A stretch of 64,000 nucleotides of DNA from Escallonia rubra (Eukaryota; Streptophyta; Magnoliopsida; Escalloniales; Escalloniaceae): NCBI GenBank assembly GCA_033065855.1, contig JAVXUO010000983.1, forward strand, positions 248,001 through 312,000, written 5' to 3'. The translations under genes and the position numbers were made by a program. The notes below the pieces were generated by a model. It worked only from the letters and a program-made list of their open reading frames with translations, did not search any database and was not told where the DNA came from. Below are positions 55,890 through 64,000 of this stretch, in pieces; the stretch's first letter is position 1; every line of letters starts with the position of its first letter.

Positions 55890-58800
55890 TCCCTCCTTCC
55901 TTTCTTTCCCCGCCATAGAAATTGGCTGTTTCAGCTTGCATTTATTTGGGTAGAGTCCAATTTGTGGGCTGACAGGCTTGGAAGAACAAATTGATCAAGG
56001 AAAGGACTGCTTGTTAAACATAAGCTTACTGGTCTAGGACTTTTCTGGGCATCCTCGAGGCAACCAGTTATTGATTAGAATTCATAAAGTGATTAGTCTC
56101 ATCATTTCATGAGTTAACTAATCTGCAGCAACATGATGTGACCTGATCCGTTTCCTTGACCTCTTAGAGCCGATTCAATTTGTCTATCACTCTAATTGGC
56201 ATAATTCTCATTTCGGGAGTGGAAGAGCAATTTTCCAAATGGACAACCTCTATAGCAATTGTCCTAAACGACGTTTACGAATGCACTGATATTCTTGTTT
56301 GACGGGATTTCTGGAAGTATCCTTCCCTTGGAGAATATGGTACGCATTATTGTGAGCTATTACCAGAACTGGACTACGGTTGTTTTAGCTTGTGTGTGAT
56401 GACCCACTTCATTCAGTACCTGACTGAGAGTTTCAAAGTCTTTCTTGGCCATGTGCACTGACGACACTGATTGCTTTAGTTCTTGAATCATAAAGAAAAG
56501 GATGGTTTTTGTACCCACAATACATCTTGCTTCACCTTAGTTGTTATTTGAACAAGTAAAGACTCTTAACACTTCTGGCGATTACTTATTAACCGCAAAC
56601 ACTCTGCATAGTTTGCGGTTTGCTGAGTTGGAGGAGACAATTAAACAATAGGCATTTATCATATCCGAACAAGAGAACAGAAGGAATGGGGCGCAATGTG
56701 AATGATGCAGAAATTCGAACCTCATATGATGAAACTCCTCTCCAACGTACTCGTGTCTTCGGCTCCTGTCCTATGAGAGTGATGGCTGAACGCGCTGCTC
56801 TGGACATCAGCAGGTGATCAGTGAAGCAGGATAGGCTGTTATGAAGATTTTGTTTGGCTTTTACCTGCCGATCGATAATACAACGTATACACAGCGGGAT
56901 TGATGGGGTATGTGCCATTCTAGGATTATTGCCTCTTTAGAACAATTCCAGCTTATGTTCTAAGTGTCATTGTTGCACGAGTTCTAATCTAGCCAGTCGC
57001 TAGCTTCCATAGGTTACCAAATGTGGTCGCAGTTCTGGACGGCAAGACACTACTAGATCACATGGATAGAACAAATTGGGGTACGCAGTGGCATCGGAAA
57101 GTGTGCTTACTTTGGGGTGACCCTTAGCGGCATCCACAGAGTTTTTCCCATCTGATATTGAAGACCCATTATTGGATGTAGAAATATTTTTGTATTAAGG
57201 GTCGTAACAACTATTTGAGGCTGGCAAAGTAGACGCCATTAGAGGACAAATTGTGGGGATGTCACATGGCAAGGGGACCTGTACATATTGTGGGGATGCG
57301 GTGGACTTGGATGAGACGGGCTAGGTGGGGTGGGCCGGGCCCCCGAAATGCACTCTTAGTTTAGGACATCCCGATTTGTTTAGGCAAAAGTACTCGTATA
57401 TGTTGTACATACGTGTTAACATATCTGAACATTTGACCTTCCTATCCAAGGATTAGATCGAATTTTCTATAGGAAAAATGGAGGCAGTTAGCTTGCCCAC
57501 ATTTTGGCCAATTTCCGCGGGATACAAAATGAGGGCCACTTCCCTTAGAAGAGCTCCGTTTAATTAATGGTTTTTCAAATTCATGTAGTTAGAGTTTTTT
57601 TTTACCATTTTTCAGATTATGTCTTGATCGAATTTTGTGTTCAAGACATTAGAACACTCTTTTTTCCCCATCAATTTCTTGCAAATATTATTGACAAATT
57701 GGCTTATAGATGTGGGAAATTCTATTCAAACATCATAAAAAGACTTCATATTTTTTTGATGTGGTATAAATTAAATTGCTCTATTTTCATTATTCTGAAA
57801 ATGGTATTCAAAATAAGTTAATACATGTTTTGCGTTTCTAAGAAAGCATAACTCGTAGCTTAACTCGCGTAAAAATCTTCAGATGTATGCTCGAGGTTGT
57901 TACGTCGGTGTGTTAATGTGTTTTGCCTTTGACCCGCTTGGTTTTGTGAACAAGCATGTGATAGCATTAACCACCTAACAATTACACATGTTTACATGTA
58001 AATGTATGACTTCTTCACTCCCAACAAGTATGATAGTGCCATATAAGAAAAATCATGTGATTATTGTGATATCTTTGAATCAAGACAAATCTGAAACGAT
58101 CACTCGGACTATTTCTAGCAAAATTTACAACAGAAATCTATTTTATAAAGATTCTTCACACATGCGTGCATAGCTACACATTCTGCAAGGTTATTGTAAC
58201 TGTAGGATGTGTGTTACGAAGTTTACTGATATGCAAGTAGGCTTTGCTGTATTGTCTAAGGCATGACTCCTCACCCGTCGGCCACGAGCTAGTGATAATC
58301 ATAACCCATTTTAAAGTTTCATTGATTGATTGGTGATCTGAAAAGAGAGAAAAGGAGGCGTTAGATTTGTCATGTGCTGCACATGGAGTTGTAGTCACAC
58401 AGCACCCTAAATAATGGCAAAGTGTTTTTCTCTCGTTAGGGGTGCTCAAAATGAGCCATGGAGGGGACATGTGTGGTGCACATGTGATTCAATGATTCAC
58501 ATCAGCTTGTATTTTAGCTATTAAATGGTTGTTCAGCTTCCGTTGCACTCTCCATCACCTCGAGATAGACCAACAAAGCATTCTTCACGCTGATATCTTG
58601 CAATTAGCTTTCAAATCTAGACTTTAGAGGTCAAGTTACTAGCCGCTGATAACTGGTATATTGATGACCATGTTGCGATATGGCTCCACACTGTTGGAAC
58701 ATTCACCTGCATTAACTTTTCAAGTTGGAGCAATAAAAGCCCTTCCAATAATATCTTTGTTTTGGCTCTGGGCAAAAGCACCACCAACCAATAAGCGAAA

Positions 58801-61150
58801 GAGAGTTAGACAGAGCTCGACTAGGATCCTTTCATCTGTTGTACAGTAATAATAGAAAAATTCGTGAGATATATTTTAGCAATGAAAGAACGATAAGATA
58901 CTTTTAATAACAATTTTTTATTATTGCAAAGCTTGTAGGCAACGGGACACATTCGCAACAATATCTTGAGCTCGGATACGTGTCTCCTTTATGCTCGTTA
59001 TCGTCTACCCTTTAGCTTAGTAATGAATAAAAGCGTTTGGTCACATGGATGGAAAGCGAGATATGTTGCTATACAAGACCACTTTCCTGCCGGTTTCTTG
59101 TTTTGCTGTCCATTTCAGTTTCAATTTTGGCAATAGACCTACTTTTGAATCTTCATAAAACTATATCTCGGGCCCGCCCCAGAACCCAGATGAGTGGATT
59201 TGCGGCAAACCTTCTCTTTCTGTAGTTTCACTCCTGCAATCAAGTCTTCGTTCTTGGTAGATTTTTTTTGAAGGTACAGGTGATGGGAGCAAATCAAGAA
59301 TTTAATATTTGCATAATTACATGAAAAAAAAATTCATTCGATTGCCATGTGCCTATCAGGAGACATGGGTGGTCATCAGCAGGTCTCTGCATTTAAGGCT
59401 CCACCGAATTTCCGGAGCAAAGACCGAAAATCAGTTGGGTTTAGACTTGGACATTAAAACCAAAGGGGTCTCCATCTGCATCGCTTCAATTAAAAAAGGA
59501 ATAGGGCCACATCTTGTATAGTACATCATCAAGAAAAACTGTGCGTTGTCGTTTTAAGGACGACAACACAAACACGTCGATGTTAGTCTTTTTGTATTCT
59601 CATAAGACATTTGCAGGGCGAGCAATGAACTCCAAATGGTGCTGTCACTCTTACTACTGTATGTTGCGTGCACCAAGGGACACTGGACATAATACGGTCA
59701 TGAAATGTCGTTGTTACCAGTGGTCTTTACCGCGATGGTATGTTACTGGGGTTGTTTAGTCCGCTACCACGGAATGTTCGTCGACCCTCGGTGTCTGTTG
59801 TGGGACCAAAGAAATTAATGCGTTCTTCGAAACATTACTTTTGAGACTAATGCAGCACGATCAACAAATGACTGGACAGTTTTTTCATTTTCTGGCAGGC
59901 ATGGATACCTCTACTAAATTCATCTCACTTGACCCCAAATTCTATGTTAAAGAAAATAAAATGATTAGTTATGGCCACCGCTAACCTTTGCTCATTCTGG
60001 TTCAAGATTCCACGAATGGGAGATTGAGACGTACTCTTAAATTGCTCTGCTCATTTGAGCTTGGCTTAAGAAATTTTTTGACAACTTTAGCATTCTTCCA
60101 CCTAATCTTATGTAGCATTCTGTCCTTGTGGTTATTTACTTGGTTATTATCATTTGCCTGTGGAACCAGTCAGTGGCTGGATATTAGCCTGCTCTCGAGT
60201 TTGGCCTCAGCGGCAGTTGAAAACGTCTTTTACAATGTACGACGCTGTTGGACCTATCAGGGACGTGGATGGCTTAACCTTATAGACAGAGATATGAAGA
60301 CAAACTTGTGATTTGATCAAAGTATTTTAGTCTAAGATACTTGGGTCCCTGCGAGAACTACGTGCTGGCAGTGACTTCACGGCCATTGACGAGCCGTGCT
60401 CACCTAACTCCGCGACTTCATCTTTGCCCTGTTTGGCCTTAGAAACACCAACATACTTGCACAGGTTATAACGTTTCTATTATAAGCCATCGGCCAGCTG
60501 CTCATAACCTCACAAGGTTTAAAAATCATCGCATGGGCGGCCTCCATTTGACCAGAAAAGTCCGAAACAAGAGTATTCCTCACTATTTACTGGAGTCAAC
60601 CACATTAGCCTTACTTGCTCAGTGGATGGTATTGCATTTTGTGCCTCTCTGTCCCTTCAAAAGAGATCCTAATGTGCTTGTAAGGAGAGCTATTTTTGCC
60701 CTCTATTATTTTAATCAACCTCATTCTTTGTCGCTAAAAGATTACTACTCGTCACTATAAGTACATTTTTAAGAACAATAAAAGGGTAAAAAACACATAA
60801 GAGGGTGGAAATAGCATTATATTCAAGACAATACAAGGCCATTCACAAGGGACATATATAATTCAGATGTGAAAACTGCAAAAATGTCATAAAAACTTGT
60901 CACTTAATTTGGTTTAGGTGATAAAATGGAGGAGCTTCTAGTCGGAGGAGATTACTTGAATTTTGATCCTATATTTAAGGTATAAATTGAGATTTATGGG
61001 TCAAGGCTAAGAATTTAAGATGCATGACAATAAACCCTTAATGATATATGTACGTCTCGCGTACATTAATCTAATACTTCTTTAATTCAAAACTAAACTT
61101 CGGTGACGCTTAAGAATTGAAAATGCTTACGCCACTCACATCTATTTCTG
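55890..61150. other. Gene-poor spacer upstream of the GATL gene
   Basis: About 5.3 kb. The longest frames are 56589-56918 (-, 109 codons) and 59988-60311 (+, 107 codons), and neither shows a known domain or codon pattern. The last few hundred bases probably contain the GATL promoter. Confidence 0.45.
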
Positions 61151-61166
61151 TTTGAAACCTCTGCAG

Positions 61167-61238
61167 GAAAGAGAGAGAGAGACCCTCTTTAGGCCTCTCT
61201 CTCTACCCTTCATCTTTATGAAATTGTAAACCACACTT
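61167..61238 (+). promoter_or_regulatory. GA/CT-rich leader of the GATL gene
   Basis: gaaagagagagagagaccctctttaggcc is followed by tctctctctacccttc, just before the start codon. Adjacent GA and CT tracts in a plant 5'-UTR can bind BPC/GAGA factors, which is inference here. Confidence 0.35.
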
Positions 61239-62312
61239 TTGGATTCACCCCAAATGATGATACCTTCACTTGCATCTTCATGGCACTACATCCTCCCTCT
61301 CTTGCTAGCAATCATCTTCTCATTCCCTGCAACAAATGCCACAAACACCGCAACCCTCCGATTCAGGGAAGCACCGCAATTCTACAACTCACCTAATTGC
61401 CCCTCCATTCATTACGACCACGGTTTTCCTAACTCTGATGTCAATGCTGTGCACGTGGCGATGACCCTCGATGCTGCCTACCTCCGAGGCTCAATGGCCG
61501 CGATCCTCTCGGTTCTCCAACACTCGTCCTGCCCCGAAAACATTGACTTTCACTTCATCGCCTCCGCCTCCGCCGACGCAAACCACCTTAAGCTCACCAT
61601 CGCCCAGTCATTCCCTTATCTCCGCTTCCAAGTCTACCGTTTCGATGACACCACCGTGGCCGGCCTTATCTCCACCTCTATCCGTGCAGCCCTCGACTGC
61701 CCACTCAACTACGCCCGCAACTACCTGGCCAATCTACTGCCGACAAGTGTCCGTAAAGTCGTCTACCTCGACTCCGACCTCGTACTAGTCGACGACATTG
61801 CCAAGCTGGCAGCCACTCCGCTAGGCGATCGTGCTGTCCTCGCCGCACCGGAATACTGCAACGCCAACTTTTCGTTTTACTTTACGCCGACGTTTTGGTC
61901 AAGTCCTTCTCTCTCCTTAACTTTTGCGGGTCGCAATGCTTGCTACTTTAACACTGGTGTGATGGTAATTGATCTGGATAAATGGCGAGCTGAGGATTGT
62001 ACTACGAAGATAGTAGAATGGATGGAGCTTCAGAAGAGAATGAGGATTTACGAGCTGGGTTCATTGCCGCCTTTCTTGTTGGTTTTTGCCGGAAATATAG
62101 CTCCGGTGGATCACAGGTGGAACCAACATGGCCTTGGTGGAGATAACTTTCGGGGGCTTTGCCGGGATTTGCATCCGGGTCCGGTGAGCCTTTTGCATTG
62201 GAGTGGAAAGGGGAAGCCTTGGGCTCGACTCGACGCAAACCGGCCGTGTCCATTGGATGCCCTGTGGGCACCTTATGATCTGTTGCAAACACCATATGTG
62301 CTTGATTCTTAA
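61239..62312 (+). CDS. Galacturonosyltransferase-like protein (GATL, GT8 family), GATL2-like
   Basis: Intronless, 357 residues. A type II membrane or secretory-pathway glycosyltransferase of GT8, expected in the Golgi and implicated by family members in pectin or xylan synthesis; the exact reaction of GATLs is not firmly known. A hydrophobic N-terminal signal or anchor spans about residues 16-32. Conserved GATL blocks are [20 protein letters not shown] (71-90), [23 protein letters not shown], the metal/sugar-nucleotide binding D178-S-D180 in [20 protein letters not shown] (203-211), [30 protein letters not shown] (271-285), [12 protein letters not shown] and the C-terminal H320-W-S-G-K-G-K326-P-W. 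All expected catalytic positions are present. It resembles GATL2 more than GATL1 ([14 protein letters not shown]), but the subgroup is tentative. Lack of introns is usual for GATLs. The 5' half is clearly GC-rich. Confidence 0.95.
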   Translation: MDSPQMMIPSLASSWHYILPLLLAIIFSFPATNATNTATLRFREAPQFYNSPNCPSIHYDHGFPNSDVNAVHVAMTLDAAYLRGSMAAILSVLQHSSCPENIDFHFIASASADANHLKLTIAQSFPYLRFQVYRFDDTTVAGLISTSIRAALDCPLNYARNYLANLLPTSVRKVVYLDSDLVLVDDIAKLAATPLGDRAVLAAPEYCNANFSFYFTPTFWSSPSLSLTFAGRNACYFNTGVMVIDLDKWRAEDCTTKIVEWMELQKRMRIYELGSLPPFLLVFAGNIAPVDHRWNQHGLGGDNFRGLCRDLHPGPVSLLHWSGKGKPWARLDANRPCPLDALWAPYDLLQTPYVLDS

Positions 62313-64000
62313 GGTATGTTCGTAATCGTATACACTCTGCCACCCACTTTTTTTTAGCATTGTGAAGGTAACTCAAGTGGTTGAAATTGTGATGTTTTTG
62401 CCCACAGAAATGATAACTTAGCGATAATAGCTAATTTTACCTGCAGAGTTACCCTTATTAGCTAGTCTTATCCCTACACATGCAGTTACCCTAGCATTGA
62501 TACCATAAAATCCATGTCAATTTTCCATGCAATGCTCTAGTACGATGCTAGTCTAATATCTGAATGTTTTTCTTTGTTTGTTCAGATTTTTAATGAACGG
62601 AAACAGCTGAAAGATCAATGAAAGATCGCTCGAGCTCTTTTTATACTTTATCATGGTATTGGTAGTAAAACATGGCAAGGTTAGTGGAGGGTTGTTTGTA
62701 CATTATATACGTGATATGCAATACTTTTACAAAGAAACATTACTGCTATTTCTATTTTTGACCATTCCCTGCTGAGAACAGTTCACCACGGTTATGGTTA
62801 TACAGCACTAGAGATGAACAAAGGTGTAACGTGAACTGATTTCAGCTTTTGTACGTGGCAGTGGACATGCGTCTGCCCGTGTTTCTTCACAATCTGTTAG
62901 GAGAGAAATGTAAAATGTTCCTTTCCTTAGCGTTACTCGTCATTTTTAACCTCTTGCGGAAGAGCCTTTCAACGGTCAATGGCATAAGTAGTTCAACAAA
63001 TTTGTAGAGGACTTGAATCTTCGCGGTGCTGATTCCAAGTTAAAGACTTAAAGCTGGCAATTTTGGTACCAGAACGTCCGTGTTACTGGCGAACTAAAGT
63101 CAATAACGAGAGTTCTTCTATCATTTATGAACACAGACAATATAGCTCTTCGTAGCTGTGCCTCAAGTTTGTATTTGTACTTGGTGAATTTGTATTTTTA
63201 CATTTTATTATCGCTCTCACTCAGAAAACGTCCATCGTTAGACCCATGTACTTAACATGGTGATTATGTATTTTCACATGCGCTCGTGGTTTGCCAATAA
63301 TAACCTTTTCTTCGTATACACAGTTGCCAATCGATTTTAACAAGTTCTCAAACAACGAATGTCTCCTATAATTTTCAGGGCTAGTATAATAGTAGCGAAC
63401 AAGAGGTTAATGCATGCATAAGTCTCCTCGCATTTCGCGATTCCATCTCTAACACAATGTTTAGTATAAAGTGACTGTCTTCTTTTTTTCTCTCACTTTT
63501 GTCTAGTGGCTGAGACACACTTGCAGTATATTTCCTACTTTTTAGTACGACTTTCGTCCGTAATTTTGCCGTGATTAAATCTCGTGTCTCCCGGCCGACA
63601 TGGACTAAATTGAAATTATTTTTCGTTTTCTTTTGTTGGTTCTTGTCCTATTCTCATCCCAGTTGCTTTTCTTTGGCAAATACAGTGACATGCCTGAGTA
63701 AACAATTTTTAAACAAAAAGTCACTATGACTTGTCTTTGTTGTTCAATCCTGACATCGATTGGATGAAAGAGAAAGAAAACGAGACTGGTTTTGCTGCAC
63801 AAGGAAGCGGTTTTTACACTCTTTCTTGTTACTTACTAAAGAGTTATATGCGGGTTTTATTGCAATGTTTAGCAACAAAAAAGTACATAATTAGCGCTAA
63901 AAAAATGTAACTGCGCTTCATTTTCAAATCAAAGTGTCTTTCTTTCTATTGCAGCGTTTAGCAACAGAGAAGTACGAACTCAGATTAAAAAGAAAAAAAT
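62313..64000. other. 3' flank of the GATL gene and spacer
   Basis: The 3'-UTR probably covers the first few hundred bases. The rest is AT-rich. Near the end, gcaatgtttagcaacaaaaa-type text is partly repeated (63862-63883 and 63953-63974: gca[a/g][t/c]gtttagcaaca[a/g]a[a/g]aagta), a short direct repeat. No further gene. Confidence 0.45.

Noticed and set aside
56589..56918. 109-codon minus-strand frame in the gene-poor spacer
   Set aside because: No recognisable domain or supporting splice context.

Overview
The window is nuclear DNA of a flowering plant, almost certainly a eudicot. It has GT-AG introns, plant-only families (UPF0496, GATL), AT-rich gene-poor spacers and abundant plant transposon debris. 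I cannot name the species. Six protein-coding genes are convincing, about one per 10 kb, and the rest is mostly recognisable or decayed repeats.

Layout. At 0.36-1.5 kb (+) lies a UPF0496/DUF677 membrane-associated protein with an N-myristoylation-like start. At 6.3-11.7 kb (+) lies a two-exon organellar P-type PPR protein with a 3.65-kb intron, resembling Arabidopsis At2g01390. At 18.9-21.05 kb (+) lies a two-exon mitochondrial calcium uniporter (MCU). At 32.0-32.9 kb (-) lies an ELO-like protein of the HOS3-1 type. At 51.4-52.1 kb (+) lies an RNF5/RMA-like, C-terminally membrane-anchored RING E3 ligase with a 5'-UTR intron. At 61.2-62.3 kb (+) lies an intronless GT8 galacturonosyltransferase-like (GATL) protein. 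These genes do not form a pathway. MCU, ELO-like and RING in this order look like ancestral microsynteny that Arabidopsis has split between two duplicated regions (recalled, to be checked).

Mobile DNA. The most notable block is 42.36-49.91 kb. A decayed but structurally complete Mutator-like element (42361-48263) has ~165-bp terminal inverted repeats, a 9-bp target duplication matching at 8 of 9 bases, and a broken mudrA-type gene (PB1-like, zinc-finger, DDE transposase, SWIM and zinc-knuckle remnants). About 250 bp away is a 1.4-kb element with the same terminal repeats (48516-49913). It carries no transposase but holds a fragment of a host SMP-30/NHL-type beta-propeller gene and a minisatellite, so it is a Pack-MULE. 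Other terminal-inverted-repeat elements lie at 15.4-16.1, 33.4-34.4 and 53.7-54.5 kb. A MITE family sits at 27.6-30.2 kb with an arm at 5.4 kb. There are two Stowaway-like elements, two hAT-like remnants, two tRNA-derived SINEs and several LINE/RNase H fragments.

Tandem repeats include a palindromic telo-box minisatellite (5.05-5.24 kb), a three-copy 97-bp repeat (24.6-24.9 kb), three long (AT)n tracts and long G or C runs that may be difficult to assemble.
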